A stretch of DNA of 64,000 nt from positions 1 to 64,000 of the forward strand of contig MWCL01000001.1 in NCBI GenBank assembly GCA_002070025.1, given 5' to 3'. The notes under the pieces were generated by a model. The model saw nothing but the letters and a program-made list of their open reading frames with translations, was not told the origin of the DNA and did no database searches. Below are positions 44,196 through 53,547 of this stretch, in pieces (the first letter of the stretch is position 1; every line of letters begins with the position of its first letter). Source of the DNA: Spirochaetes bacterium ADurb.Bin215 (GTDB lineage Bacteria; Spirochaetota; Spirochaetia; Treponematales; Treponemataceae). Both the position numbers and the translations under genes were made by a program.

Positions 44196-45041
44196 TTATT
44201 CTTCGTAATCCATCTTGTCTGACCGGGTATCGTCCCGATCATCTTCATCTTCATCCTCTTCGGAGAAATCGTCAAGGTCCGCGAGACTTCCGGCGTCGTC
44301 ATTGTCAAAGAAATCGCCTTCTTCCTCGTCGCTTTCCTGGTAAAAGAGGATGCGGCTGCAATAGGGACAATACATGATTTCATTTCCGATCCGCACTTCG
44401 TTCGCGAACTGGGCGGGAAGGATCATGTGACAACCATTACAGACATTTCCATGAATGGCAACAATACCGACACCCTGCTTGCTCTTGATGATGCGTTCAA
44501 GCTTGAAACGGGTCTCGGGATGAATACCGGGGACTATTTTTTCTTCCTCGTCGAGGAGCTTCTTGAGCTTCTTCTCGAGTTCCTTGATATCTTTGGTAAT
44601 TTTTTCCTTGCGATCGTTCAGTTCTTCTTCCTGCTGCTTGATCAGGGACTCTTCGCTTTTCAGCTGTTCGTCAAGCTCGGCATACAGGCGCTCTTCTTTC
44701 TGAATATCCTTGCGAACCATTTGTTCACGATCGCTCGCTTCCCGGATTTCCTTGTCGAGCGCTTCATATTCACGCTGGGTTGAAACGGAATCCATGGCCT
44801 TTTCCGAATTCTCGCGCATGGTTTCCGCTTCATGCAGTTCCGCTTTCAGGTGAGTAATCTGCTTTTTCACGAGATCATATTGCTCGCTCTTGTCGATATA
44901 TCCCTTTTTCAAGCGTGCAAGAAGTTCTTCCTGGGTTGAAAGAATTTTGGGAGCGGCTTCAATATCCGCTTCAACAATGTTCTTCTGCGCAAGAATATCC
45001 TGTAGTGCCTTGAGCTTGTCCAGTTGTTCCGTCATTACCAT
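44196..45041 (-). CDS. Coiled-coil protein with C-terminal C4 zinc ribbon
   Basis: 281 residues. A long helical hairpin (about 5-180) rich in Glu and Lys is followed by a C4 ribbon: NVCNGCHMILPAQFANEVRIGNEIMYCPYCSRILF, with two CxxC pairs. A very acidic tail (DEEEGDFFDNDD, then DEDEDDRDD) ends the protein. This is the CT398/CdsZ-like family of chlamydiae, known to bind RNA polymerase sigma-54 or secretion parts; in spirochaetes it sits next to rpoD, which fits a link to transcription. The start has AGAGGGG six bases upstream. Confidence 0.85.
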   Translation of the reverse strand: MVMTEQLDKLKALQDILAQKNIVEADIEAAPKILSTQEELLARLKKGYIDKSEQYDLVKKQITHLKAELHEAETMRENSEKAMDSVSTQREYEALDKEIREASDREQMVRKDIQKEERLYAELDEQLKSEESLIKQQEEELNDRKEKITKDIKELEKKLKKLLDEEEKIVPGIHPETRFKLERIIKSKQGVGIVAIHGNVCNGCHMILPAQFANEVRIGNEIMYCPYCSRILFYQESDEEEGDFFDNDDAGSLADLDDFSEEDEDEDDRDDTRSDKMDYEE

Positions 45042-45064
45042 CTTGATCCCCTCTTTAGTTCACC

Positions 45065-46819
45065 TTAATTATCGAGATAATCCTTGAGCTTGCGGCTTCT
45101 CCGCGGATGTCTGAGCCGCCTGAGTGCCTTCGCTTCAATCTGTCGTATACGTTCACGGGTTACATTGAAATACAACCCTACTTCTTCAAGAGTCAGTGAA
45201 TAGCCGTCATCAAGCCCGAAACGCATTTTGAGCACTTCCTGCTCACGCGGCGGCAGGGTTGAAAGAACCGACCGCAGCTGTTCCTGCAACAGTGTAAACG
45301 CTGTCTGGTTCGCAGGATTTTCCACGTCCTTGTCTTCAATAAAGTCTCCCAGCAGCGAATCTTCTTCCTCACCGATGGGCGTTTCAAGGGAAATGGGTTC
45401 CCGGGCGACGTTCTTAACCTGTTTGACCCTGGTAACATTCCACCCGAGCTGTTCGGCAATTTCCTCGTCGGTAGGTTCTCGCCCCAGACGCTGCATGAGC
45501 TGGCGTGATTCCCGTAACACCTTGTTGATCTGTTCGATCATGTGTACTGGAACACGTATTGTTCTGGCCTGATCGGAGATTGAACGGGTAATGGCCTGAC
45601 GAATCCACCAGGTAGCATACGTGGAGAATTTGTATCCCTTCCGGTATTCGAATTTCTCAACCGCCTTGATCAGTCCGATATTGCCTTCCTGCACAAGGTC
45701 GAAAAAATGCAGGCCGCGGTTGGTATATTTTTTCGCGATGGAAACAACGAGACGCAGGTTGGCATTAATGAGCCGGTCTTTCGCGCTCTTCATCATAATC
45801 CTGCCCCGGTGAATTTCCCGGGCCATGGAGACTATCTGTTCCACCGAATTTTCAAAATCGTATTCAAGACGGCGAATCTTTTTATTGATAACCTGTATCT
45901 GGGTGTAAATCTCTTTTATGTCATTGGCATTGATGCCGAGTTCCTGCTCGAGTCGGGCGCGTTCGCGGGCAATGGCCAGACGCTTGCCAAGCATCCGGAG
46001 CTCACCGTAATCGGCGATACGCAGTTCCTTTTCCTTTTTTTCCTGACGGCGACGGTATTCGCGAATTTTCCGGGTTGCCTCGATGAATTTTTCCGAAAAG
46101 CGCTCAATTTCCTCGGACTGAATTTCAGTCTTCTGAAGCTGAACGAGAATCTTGTCCCGGACGACAACCAGTTCCTCGTCATCGAAAATGGTCGCGATCT
46201 GGTCACGGTCGAAAAGCCGCTTTTTCATGAACATGTACTGTTTCATGTCCGGAAGAACCGCTTTGAGCACTTCACCGTAGAGGAGCTTGAGGCGGCGTTT
46301 TTCGGCCATTTCCTCATTGAGTTCCTTACGCGGTTTTGAGGTCTCCTGGGGATCAATCCGGGAAAATGCCTTATGGGCAATAGCGTAAAACTCGGGAATT
46401 ATCATGCCGGAATGCTTAATAACATCCTTTATGATATTTTCACCGTCTTCCATTTTTTTCGAAAGTTCGACTTCCTGTTCCGCGGTAAGCAAATTCTCTT
46501 TGCCGATCTCCCGCAAATACAGGCGGATCGGATCATCTACGGAAGAGTCCTTCTCGGAATAGACCAGACGTTTTCGCTCGGATTCTTCTTTCTTCTTGTC
46601 CACAGAAGACGGTTCATCGTCATCATCATCGCCGATGGCGTCCTCTTCGAGAAGCTGAACATTGTTCTGTTCCAGAAGGACCAGAACCTGATCCATTTTT
46701 TCCGAGCTGACTATGCTGTCAGGTAATATGTCGTTAACTTCGTCCCAGCTGATAGTCTTTTTTTCTCTGCCGTACTCAAGCAGTTTTACCACAGCCGGAT
46801 CAAGCGCAAGCTCCGTCAT
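45065..46819 (-). CDS. rpoD: RNA polymerase primary sigma factor (sigma-70)
   Basis: 584 residues. Region 1.1 at the N-terminus, then [32 protein letters not shown] (1.2), a non-conserved insertion (about 130-320), [60 protein letters not shown] (2.1-2.4), [16 protein letters not shown] (3.0), and the C-terminal HTH ([32 protein letters not shown], region 4.2). It recognises the -35/-10 promoters listed here. The ATG overlaps the dnaG stop, the classic dnaG-rpoD order. Confidence 0.98.
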   Translation of the reverse strand: MTELALDPAVVKLLEYGREKKTISWDEVNDILPDSIVSSEKMDQVLVLLEQNNVQLLEEDAIGDDDDDEPSSVDKKKEESERKRLVYSEKDSSVDDPIRLYLREIGKENLLTAEQEVELSKKMEDGENIIKDVIKHSGMIIPEFYAIAHKAFSRIDPQETSKPRKELNEEMAEKRRLKLLYGEVLKAVLPDMKQYMFMKKRLFDRDQIATIFDDEELVVVRDKILVQLQKTEIQSEEIERFSEKFIEATRKIREYRRRQEKKEKELRIADYGELRMLGKRLAIARERARLEQELGINANDIKEIYTQIQVINKKIRRLEYDFENSVEQIVSMAREIHRGRIMMKSAKDRLINANLRLVVSIAKKYTNRGLHFFDLVQEGNIGLIKAVEKFEYRKGYKFSTYATWWIRQAITRSISDQARTIRVPVHMIEQINKVLRESRQLMQRLGREPTDEEIAEQLGWNVTRVKQVKNVAREPISLETPIGEEEDSLLGDFIEDKDVENPANQTAFTLLQEQLRSVLSTLPPREQEVLKMRFGLDDGYSLTLEEVGLYFNVTRERIRQIEAKALRRLRHPRRSRKLKDYLDN

Positions 46820-48600
46820 TCGTTCGTGTCCTTCAGTTTTGCAAGTTCTTCATCAATACTTTTTTTCTCCGCCATCATTTCCGAGATAGCGAGCATGTCG
46901 TCAACGCTTCCTGTAGAAATGGCGCTCATTCCGGCGAGAACCCGGATTCGTTTCTTCTCGAGCGCGTTCCGTTTGATACGTACTATTGCGTCCTCCAGCA
47001 CCTTTCGGGCGTTTTCTGCGAATTCCCCACCGACAATCGTCTCGGTGATGATGCCGCGCATCTGTTCATCGCGGCAATTTGCCAAAATGCTTTCATGACT
47101 CATGGCACCGTTACGGTAGCAGTCTTCCAGGACAATATACAAATCTTTCGCGTCAGCGTCTTCTATATCATCGGACGTTATACGCGACCGCATCACCTGA
47201 AAAAACTCGGGATTTGCCGCGACCGCAAGAACGGCCCGAAGCTCGGCAGTACGTTTTATGGTGCGTACCGGCGCGGGTCTTTCGGCCGCGGGCCGGGCCT
47301 CCTGCGGTTGTTTCCTGTTGTGAAAATCGGTCAGCAGAGCTTTTTCTGTTATACCGAATGCGGTAGAAAGCCGCTGTACTGTCGACTCCCTCTGGATATC
47401 GGACTCCAGGGCTTCCAGATATGGAAACATGAATGCCACTGCTCGGGCTTTTCCCTCCGGGTTAGCGGTATCAAAGCGGGTACCGGCCATCATAACAAGA
47501 TAGTCAAGATCCAGTATAGAATAATCAAGGAGTTTTTTCAATGCTTCGGGACCTTCATTTTGCAAAATATCCGCGGGATCCTTCCCGTTGCGGATTGAAA
47601 GCACCTGTACATTGAACTGCAGTTTCCGGCACAACAGTATGCCCTTGTACGTTGCGGTTTGACCGGCCAGATCGGAATCGAAGGAAAAATACACCGTTTC
47701 CGCGAAGGAGCGGACCATTTTCGCCTGTTGTTCCGTAAAAGCCGTACCGAGCGGCGCAACCGCATTCAACACTCCCGCCTGATGCCAGGCAAGAACGTCC
47801 ATATAGCCCTCACAAAAAATAACTTTCTTTGATTTCCGTATTTCCGGCAGGGCCCGGTCAAAGGCAAAGAGGGTTTCCCCCTTGCGGTACTGCGGCAGAT
47901 CGCCGGAATTCAGGTATTTTGGTCCATCACCTTCAAGAATCCTTCCGCCGAACGCCACGATCTCGCCCTTGCGGTTCGCTATGGGAAATATCAGCCGGTT
48001 GGAAAAAAAGGCAACTTCCGGATATTTCTTTGAAAACAAGCCGGATTGCGCAAGAAATTCCCGCGAGTACCCCTTCTTGGTCAAAAACCCATGGAGCCAG
48101 TAGCGGTCTTGCGGCGCGTAGCCAAGGTTAAACGATTCAATTATCTCGCCGGAAACCGAGCGTGCGGCAAGATATTTTTGTACCGCTTCTCCCTGCGGCG
48201 TATTCATGAGCAGGTAGTGAAAGGTTCCCGCGACACGGCCGTACAGCTCAACCAGTTTGCCCCGGGTGTCGTCTTTCCGGGGAAGATTGTCGGTCGACCC
48301 GCCTTCATACCGTACTTCCACCCCGGCTTTTTTTGCGAGGGTTTCAACCGCCTCAACAAAAGAAAGCTTCTCCATCTCCATGACGAATTTGATGACGCCG
48401 CCGCCCTCTCCGCACCCGAAGCAATGATACATGTTCCGTTCGGGGACAACATGGAATGAGGGTGTTTTCTCGTTATGAAACGGACAGCATCCCCACCAGT
48501 CGCTTCCGCGCTGTTCAAGGCGAGTATACTCGCCTACAAGGGTGACAATGCTCGTTCTGGCGTTAACCTCTTCGATGGTTTCATTCGCAATCTTGGCCAT
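46816..48600 (-). CDS. dnaG: DNA primase
   Basis: 594 residues. N-terminal CHC2-type zinc finger: [35 protein letters not shown]. The TOPRIM core has [17 protein letters not shown] (Glu) and [18 protein letters not shown] (DxD). The C-terminal part that binds DnaB is weakly conserved, as usual. The start overlaps mltG by one base (TGATG). Confidence 0.97.
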   Translation of the reverse strand: MAKIANETIEEVNARTSIVTLVGEYTRLEQRGSDWWGCCPFHNEKTPSFHVVPERNMYHCFGCGEGGGVIKFVMEMEKLSFVEAVETLAKKAGVEVRYEGGSTDNLPRKDDTRGKLVELYGRVAGTFHYLLMNTPQGEAVQKYLAARSVSGEIIESFNLGYAPQDRYWLHGFLTKKGYSREFLAQSGLFSKKYPEVAFFSNRLIFPIANRKGEIVAFGGRILEGDGPKYLNSGDLPQYRKGETLFAFDRALPEIRKSKKVIFCEGYMDVLAWHQAGVLNAVAPLGTAFTEQQAKMVRSFAETVYFSFDSDLAGQTATYKGILLCRKLQFNVQVLSIRNGKDPADILQNEGPEALKKLLDYSILDLDYLVMMAGTRFDTANPEGKARAVAFMFPYLEALESDIQRESTVQRLSTAFGITEKALLTDFHNRKQPQEARPAAERPAPVRTIKRTAELRAVLAVAANPEFFQVMRSRITSDDIEDADAKDLYIVLEDCYRNGAMSHESILANCRDEQMRGIITETIVGGEFAENARKVLEDAIVRIKRNALEKKRIRVLAGMSAISTGSVDDMLAISEMMAEKKSIDEELAKLKDTNE

Positions 48601-49628
48601 CAGTTCCCCGCGGCCTTTTTGAGATAAATTTCCCGGCCGGCATCAACATGTTCGTCGAGCGAACTGGTAAAAACATGGGTTCCCTGAACCGGATCAGTCA
48701 GACGGAAATAGAGATATTTCGAACGCGGAGGATTAAACGCGGCGGAAAGCGCCGTCTTGCCGGGATTGGAAATGGGCCCGGGGGGCAGTCCTGCCCAGAG
48801 ATAGGTGTTGTAATCGCTGGGAATTTCCAGATCCACGGTCAAGAGCCTCGTTGGATGCGGTTTCCCCTGAATTTCGGTAATAATGTATTCAATAGTCGAA
48901 CAGGACTGCAGTCCCATCCCGATTTTCAGCCGATTCGCGAAGACACTTGCGATAAGCGGAGCTTCCCGCGCTACACGGTATTCCCGTTCGACAATGCTCG
49001 CCAGAATCACCTTTTCAAACAACTTCTCGCGAGTATCCGGCAAATTTTCCATGTCCATCGTCTTCCGGAAGAAATTGTCAATCATGGTTGAAACCACTTC
49101 GTCTCCCTGAACCCCGTAATGGAACTGATAGGTATCGGGAAAGAGAAACCCTTCGGCGCTTGCTGCCGGTATGCCGAACTGCTCAAGAATCCGGCGGTTT
49201 CGGCATGCTTCAAGGAATTCTGCGGAAGACACAATCCCCGCCTCGTCAAAATGACGCGCAGTCTTGGTAATGGTGAGTCCTTCGGGAATGGTAATCCGGA
49301 CCGATTCCTGGCGCCCCTCATGGAGCTGACGCAAAATTGCATCGGTATTCATTGCCGGTGATACCCGATAGGTACCCGCCTTGAGGGAATACGGCCGTAT
49401 TCTCGCGAGAACGGTCGCGGCAAATGCAGAACGCACCAGACCGGCATTCTGCAGGGAACTGCTGATGTACAGAATTGACGATCCCTTCTTCACGGTAAAA
49501 AGAACCGGCTCTCCTGAAGGATCGACCGGACTGTCCATACGCAGGAACGCGACAAACATACCGGATCCCACGGCGGCGACAATCAGAATCAACCAGAAGA
49601 AAAGTTTCACATAGTTAACGCTTTTCAT
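48600..49628 (-). CDS. mltG: Endolytic transglycosylase MltG (YceG-like)
   Basis: 342 residues from the ATG at 49626-49628, which overlaps the 61-residue gene by 14 bases; the longer upstream frame is that small gene's coding sequence. N-terminal helix (FFWLILIVAAVGSGMFVAFL), a LysM-like region, and the YceG core: LFEKVILASIVEREYRVAREAPLIASVFANRLKIGMGLQSCSTI contains the catalytic Glu. It cuts nascent glycan strands during peptidoglycan synthesis. Confidence 0.93.
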   Translation of the reverse strand: MKSVNYVKLFFWLILIVAAVGSGMFVAFLRMDSPVDPSGEPVLFTVKKGSSILYISSSLQNAGLVRSAFAATVLARIRPYSLKAGTYRVSPAMNTDAILRQLHEGRQESVRITIPEGLTITKTARHFDEAGIVSSAEFLEACRNRRILEQFGIPAASAEGFLFPDTYQFHYGVQGDEVVSTMIDNFFRKTMDMENLPDTREKLFEKVILASIVEREYRVAREAPLIASVFANRLKIGMGLQSCSTIEYIITEIQGKPHPTRLLTVDLEIPSDYNTYLWAGLPPGPISNPGKTALSAAFNPPRSKYLYFRLTDPVQGTHVFTSSLDEHVDAGREIYLKKAAGN

Positions 49629-49800
49629 TATAAAAATCTTCCGCCTCGGCAATAGTCAAATTCTGATAAACGGTATTCTCAAGAAACCCGTGAAACTCGT
49701 CCAGTACTGTATCCAAAACAGCTTCATTTCTCCTGAGTAACAGGGCGAGGCTTTTTATTTCTTCTTCGGAAAAAGAGTAGGTAATCGTGCCGTCCGTCAT
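49615..49800 (-). CDS. 61-residue conserved-looking small protein
   Basis: 61 residues, mainly two helices (SEEEIKSLALLLRRNEAVLD, then FHGFLENTVYQNLTIAEAEDFYNE). No signal peptide or known motif. I do not recognise it. Its ATG overlaps the MBL stop (ATGA), and it overlaps mltG by 14 bases, so it lies tightly in the operon; that packing is the main reason to believe it is real. Confidence 0.62.
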   Translation of the reverse strand: MTDGTITYSFSEEEIKSLALLLRRNEAVLDTVLDEFHGFLENTVYQNLTIAEAEDFYNEKR

Positions 49801-50759
49801 AACACAAGCTCCATTCCCTCACGGGCAATTTCGATTTGAAGGGTTCCTTTCGCATTGTACCCGGAATACCAGGAAGCCGACTGGAGTACGGAAAAAAGCT
49901 TCTTGTCCGAATAGGTTGGTTCATGGTGAAACAGAACAAGCTTTTTGCATTCCCAGTTCAGCGCGAAATCAACCGTCATGGAAAAAGAGGAGTGTCCCCA
50001 CCCTTCCTTTTTCAGTGCCTCATCCATGGTGTACTGCGAGTCCATGACTACCGCGTCGGCCTGTTTGAAAAATTTTGTATTGGCGTCGTTTTTCACAAAG
50101 TTCTCGCGATGAAGCTCGGTATCCGTCGCGTAAATGAAAACTTTACCGGCATCTTCGAACCGGTATGCCACGCAACCGCCCGGATGATCCATCGGATACC
50201 AGTCTATCCGGGTATCGCCGATGCTGATTCCTTTATCAGAATCCTTGAGTTGTACAAACTCCATCTGCGCCCGGAATCCGCCCGGACCTTCAAACGGAAC
50301 CGGAAAAAAAGGACTTTCCATCTGACGGGAGAGAATGTTTCGTACATCGGGATTCACGCTGTAAAACACAATCCGGTTCGCGGGATTGAATGCCTGGGTA
50401 AAAAAAGGCAAGCCCTGCAGATGATCCCAATGAAAATGGGAAAGAAACAGGTGAAACGTTTTTCCTTTTGGTGAAGAAGGACGTTCATTGAGGTTGAGTG
50501 ACAGTTCCCGGAGGCCGCTGCCCGCATCCAGAATGATGGTTTCGCCTTGAGAGGTTTCAAGTTCTACGCAGGATGTATTGCCTCCAACCGTTCCGAACAA
50601 CCATTTCGGCAGAGACGCGAGGAATCGTTCACGGGAATCGGCGTCCCGGATATCAGTTGCGGTTATGCGCTGTACAACGGCCGCGACCCTGTTCTGTATT
50701 TGCAACGGCGTAAGCGGTGTCGGTATTGAACCCCTTACACCCCAGAAATGAACTTTCAT
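49797..50759 (-). CDS. MBL-fold metallo-hydrolase
   Basis: 320 residues. MKVHFWGVRGSIPTP at the N-terminus, GNTSCVELETSQGETIILDAGSGLRELS, and LFLSHFHWDHLQGLPFF give the HxHxDH signature with Trp for the fifth position; WYPMDHPGGCVAYRFE holds the next His. VFIYATDTE and VMDSQYTMDEALKKEGWGHSSFSMTVDFA give the Asp and His of the second metal site. Close to the phosphodiesterase/RNase Z-like group seen with GGDEF-less signalling; the substrate is not clear. Overlaps YkgJ-like gene by 4 bases. Confidence 0.87.
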   Translation of the reverse strand: MKVHFWGVRGSIPTPLTPLQIQNRVAAVVQRITATDIRDADSRERFLASLPKWLFGTVGGNTSCVELETSQGETIILDAGSGLRELSLNLNERPSSPKGKTFHLFLSHFHWDHLQGLPFFTQAFNPANRIVFYSVNPDVRNILSRQMESPFFPVPFEGPGGFRAQMEFVQLKDSDKGISIGDTRIDWYPMDHPGGCVAYRFEDAGKVFIYATDTELHRENFVKNDANTKFFKQADAVVMDSQYTMDEALKKEGWGHSSFSMTVDFALNWECKKLVLFHHEPTYSDKKLFSVLQSASWYSGYNAKGTLQIEIAREGMELVL

Positions 50760-51229
50760 ACTACACCCTCCGGCCGCGTTCCCGTTACCGAGGAGCGGCG
50801 GATGTAGGGTTCCGCTGCGCGCTGGTCGAGAAATGCGGTTATTTCCTCATATGTATACAATCGGCCGTTGTTCATGCCAGGACAAGTTTCAGCGGAAGCA
50901 TTCCACCAATCCTCGTCCATGAGCGTGGATGGCCAGAACGGATACGCAGAGCACTGCAGCGGCCGCGATTCATAGGCGATACATCCGTTATCCCATAGTA
51001 TACAATCAAAATTCGATTTTTCCCGTAAACAAAGGTATTCAAAACCGTCACCGCGGGGAACCCAGCGGCAATACACCCGGATAAATACCTCACGGGGCAG
51101 TCGTGCCCATTCAAGCAGACGTTCAAGATCGTTTTCGGAGAGATACACAAAACCGGGATCATGCCGACAGCAGGCCGAACAGCCGGTACAGGAAAAGTGT
51201 AAACCATTTTTATAAAAAGAGTCATGCAT
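50756..51229 (-). CDS. YkgJ-like cysteine-cluster protein
   Basis: 157 residues from the ATG at 51227-51229, which has GGAG nine bases upstream; the longer frame runs into the tRNA terminator and should be rejected. The UPF0153/YkgJ pattern is clear: FSCTGCSACCRHDPGFVYLSENDLERLL, CLREKSNFDCILWDNGCIAYESRPLQCSAYPFWP. Conserved cysteines (CxxCxxCC, then CxxY..RP..C..YPF) bind zinc or an Fe-S cluster. Role unknown. It heads the compact operon running to rnpB. Confidence 0.85.
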   Translation of the reverse strand: MHDSFYKNGLHFSCTGCSACCRHDPGFVYLSENDLERLLEWARLPREVFIRVYCRWVPRGDGFEYLCLREKSNFDCILWDNGCIAYESRPLQCSAYPFWPSTLMDEDWWNASAETCPGMNNGRLYTYEEITAFLDQRAAEPYIRRSSVTGTRPEGVV

Positions 51230-51250
51230 ACAGGGTTTCTCCAGTACTGG

Positions 51251-51285
51251 AAAAAAAAAGCCTTCCTTGTGGCAAGGAAGGCTTT
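51251..51285 (-). terminator. Terminator after the tRNA-Thr/tRNA-Tyr unit
   Basis: Minus-strand hairpin with 13-bp arms (AAAGCCTTCCTTG and CAAGGAAGGCTTT, loop of 3) followed by a run of T at 51259-51251. It directly follows the tRNA-Tyr discriminator base. Confidence 0.92.
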
Positions 51286-51366
51286 GGGGAGACAAGGATT
51301 CGAACCTTGGAAGGCGTAGCCAACAGATTTACAGTCTGCCCCCTTTGACCGCTCGGGAATCTCCCC
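51285..51366 (-). tRNA. tRNA-Tyr (anticodon GTA)
   Basis: 82 bases on the minus strand. Acceptor GGGGAGA pairs with TCTCCCC. The anticodon loop reads ACTGTAAAT, giving GTA. The large variable arm (GGCTACGCC) and TTCGAAT T-loop fit a type II tRNA-Tyr. CCA is not encoded. It is cotranscribed after tRNA-Thr. Confidence 0.95.
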
Positions 51367-51389
51367 ATATTCTGCAATGTCTCAAGCAC

Positions 51390-51463
51390 AGCCAACTCAG
51401 GGATTCGAACCCTGGACCCCGAGATTACAAATCACGTGCTCTGGCCAGCTGAGCTAAGTTGGC
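51390..51463 (-). tRNA. tRNA-Thr (anticodon TGT)
   Basis: 74 bases on the minus strand. Acceptor GCCAACT pairs with AGTTGGC; D-loop AGCTCAGCTGG; anticodon loop TTTGTAA gives TGT; T-loop GGTTCGAATCC. CCA is not encoded. It has a promoter directly upstream and precedes tRNA-Tyr by 23 bases. Confidence 0.95.
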
Positions 51464-51479
51464 ATCGCGAACGAGGAGC

Positions 51480-51508
51480 AATGTATCTGATTCCGGATAA
51501 AAAGTCAA
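51480..51508 (-). promoter_or_regulatory. Promoter of the tRNA-Thr/tRNA-Tyr unit
   Basis: TTGACT (51508-51503), 17-base spacer and TACATT (51485-51480), then 16 bases to the tRNA-Thr 5' end. The -35 box includes the glgA stop codon. A GC-rich stretch (CTCCTCGTTCGCG) follows the -10 box where a stringent discriminator would lie. Confidence 0.75.
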
Positions 51509-53091
51509 CACATGGTAGAAATAATATCGTGATAAAACGGAAGATAGTGATCCCGGATAATGGCGTCCCAGTTGTTGTCGGCCTGTACGTGTGAAGCAGC
51601 ATAAATAATCATGCGGTAATACTCCGGAACACACGCCGCACCGATTCCTCCGGAAGCGATAACCGGTTCCGCAAGATCAACAAGGCGGTCGGCAAGTATC
51701 GTTGCAGGATTTCCCGAAAATCCGGTGTAATAGAGAAATCCGTTTTCCCCGTTCCGGATTTTCTGCAAACCACCCACGGCGTTTGCTACGGGAAGGGTTG
51801 CGAAAATCTGACCGATATAATCCTCAAGGCCGCAGGGCTCGAAACGGCTTGGCAGAACAAGAAAATCCGCCACGGCAACCGACAGGCGGGCTAGTGACCG
51901 TTCATAGCCGTGCAAAAAGAGAAACGATCCCGGGTAATTCACCGCGGTCTGCTTCAGGGCCTCTTCCAGAGCGGGATCACCCTGCCCAAGCACGATAAAC
52001 CGGGCCCGGGGCATTCTCTCGATAACCTCACGGGCTGCCGCGACGAATATGTCCAGGCCCTTTTGCCACACAATTCTTCCCTGATAGGTAAAATACACAT
52101 TGTTTTCCGTTGCATTGAGTGAACCATGACACGCCAGGCCGGACTGTTCCGCGAGCTGTTCGAGCTGTTCGGTAAAGAGGGTTCGAGCCCGGTATTTTCC
52201 TTCAAGGTCTCCGACCAGCGGATTGAAGGCAAAGGGAAGACAGGAATTTTCGGTATTCGAGGGATCGTACCGATGATAATCAATTCCGTTTACGATACCG
52301 GTTATGTGTACGCCGCGTTTTTCGAATTCACCGGAAAGTCCCTCGGTCATGGCACTGTACTGGTGACTCGTCAATTCCCCGGCGTACCATGGTGAAACGG
52401 TCGTAAGATGTGCATGGTCCGCCGCAAGAAGAAAAGGCTCAAGATTTCCGTTGCACATGCCGGGCACAAGAACGTCCGGATTCAACCCGGTCAAACTTGC
52501 CGCCCGGTCAAGACCCGGAATGATCTGTCGATATCCCGGTCCGGCGTTATGGATGGTTACCGCGAACGCGGACCGCGCAAACAAAGGCCGGTATGCCGGA
52601 TCAGTTCTCGCCAGTGCGGGCAAAAGGGCGGTATGGGCGTCCTGACAGTGTACAATATCCGGCGCTGCCGAAATGATCCGCGCGTATTCCAGTACACTCC
52701 GCTGATGGACAAGGTTCATGCAGTCCATGTCGCTATGACCCTGTCCCCGAACGGCGCCGTGTATCATGCGCGTTTCGCGATCGGTATAGACATACACTTC
52801 GTCTTTTTCGAAAAAAATCGGCGAGTTAATGAATACGAGGGAAATTCCGTGCAGTGTTGCAGAAAGGAATGCTACACGGTGCTCGACACCGAGTACGGTT
52901 ACCGTAGTTGTGAATTCATGGTTTCCGGACTGACGTACACACCCATACCGGGGAATGAACACCGTTACGGATACACCGGTTCGGGCCAGACCCTCGGCGA
53001 GTGAACAGGCAACGTTTTTTACCCCGCCTGCCTCAGCTATCCCCGCATACTCACGGGTAACGAGCCACACGGACATGGGTGTGTTAGTCAT
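51505..53091 (-). CDS. glgA: Glycogen synthase (GlgA-like, GT5)
   Basis: 528 residues. Adds glucose from a nucleotide sugar (usually ADP-glucose) to alpha-1,4-glucan. N-terminal GT5 motif VTREYAGIAEAGGVKNVACSLAEGLA has Gly in place of the usual KxGGLGDV block (the EVAP.AKTGGL Lys is not clear), then VNGIDYHRYDPS, YQGRIVWQKGLDIFVAA and C-terminal VLPSRFEPCGLEDYIGQIFATLPVANAVGGL with the acidic EPCGL motif. It overlaps aroH by 8 bases. No glgB, glgC or glgP gene lies in the window. Confidence 0.9.
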   Translation of the reverse strand: MTNTPMSVWLVTREYAGIAEAGGVKNVACSLAEGLARTGVSVTVFIPRYGCVRQSGNHEFTTTVTVLGVEHRVAFLSATLHGISLVFINSPIFFEKDEVYVYTDRETRMIHGAVRGQGHSDMDCMNLVHQRSVLEYARIISAAPDIVHCQDAHTALLPALARTDPAYRPLFARSAFAVTIHNAGPGYRQIIPGLDRAASLTGLNPDVLVPGMCNGNLEPFLLAADHAHLTTVSPWYAGELTSHQYSAMTEGLSGEFEKRGVHITGIVNGIDYHRYDPSNTENSCLPFAFNPLVGDLEGKYRARTLFTEQLEQLAEQSGLACHGSLNATENNVYFTYQGRIVWQKGLDIFVAAAREVIERMPRARFIVLGQGDPALEEALKQTAVNYPGSFLFLHGYERSLARLSVAVADFLVLPSRFEPCGLEDYIGQIFATLPVANAVGGLQKIRNGENGFLYYTGFSGNPATILADRLVDLAEPVIASGGIGAACVPEYYRMIIYAASHVQADNNWDAIIRDHYLPFYHDIISTMC

Positions 53092-53494
53092 GGTCCCGGT
53101 TTGAACCGTTTCCGGTTACGTTGTTGTCATCATTGTGCAGATCGGGGCGCAATACCTCCGCGCCGTTCAAGTACACCGGTACCGGCCGGGTTGAACCGTA
53201 CCAGGTTACAAGCACCCGGATAACATTTTCCAGGTAGCCGTCTATCCAGGGTTCCGCCGCGCAAAAAAGCGGGACATCCCGGGCAAGACCGGCATGGCGG
53301 AGCGCAGTTGCCGGGTTCAGTGCCGTAAGTTCGCGGTTTACGGAAAACTGTATGGAGACAATTGAATCTTCAGAAATGTGGTTAACTGATAGAAGGTTCC
53401 GGTACAATTCCGGAACAAGAACGCCAATTGATTCTTTTGTGTTGGTACAGCACACGGCTCCACGTACCGCATATAGTCGTTCGGTATCTGTCAT
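53084..53494 (-). CDS. aroH: AroH-type chorismate mutase
   Basis: 136 residues from the ATG at 53492-53494, supported by a promoter whose -10 box overlaps the earlier in-frame ATG. Chorismate to prephenate. The AroH trimer fold is recognisable: LYAVRGAVCCTNTKESIGVLVPELYRNLL, ISEDSIVSIQFSVNRELTALNPATALRHAG, VPLFCAAEPWIDGYLENVIRVLVTWYG, VPVYLNGAEVLRPDL. Arg of RGA and Glu of the VPLFCAAEP block correspond to catalytic residues of Bacillus AroH. No other aromatic pathway gene is near. The C-terminus is extended by a His/Asn/Asp tail. Confidence 0.9.
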   Translation of the reverse strand: MTDTERLYAVRGAVCCTNTKESIGVLVPELYRNLLSVNHISEDSIVSIQFSVNRELTALNPATALRHAGLARDVPLFCAAEPWIDGYLENVIRVLVTWYGSTRPVPVYLNGAEVLRPDLHNDDNNVTGNGSNRDHD

Positions 53495-53501
53495 CGTCGC
53501 C

Positions 53502-53531
53502 ATAGTAGGCCGGCGGGCAAATGTTTGTCAA
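53502..53531 (-). promoter_or_regulatory. Promoter of aroH-glgA, predicted leaderless
   Basis: TTGACA (53531-53526), 18-base spacer, TACTAT (53507-53502), then 7 bases to the aroH ATG at 53494. Confidence 0.65.
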
Positions 53532-53547
53532 CGCATTACCTGCACGC

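Noticed and set aside
51230-51295. Longer start for the YkgJ-like protein
   Set aside because: Would be coded by the tRNA terminator and tRNA-Tyr 3' end; ATG 51229 has a Shine-Dalgarno.
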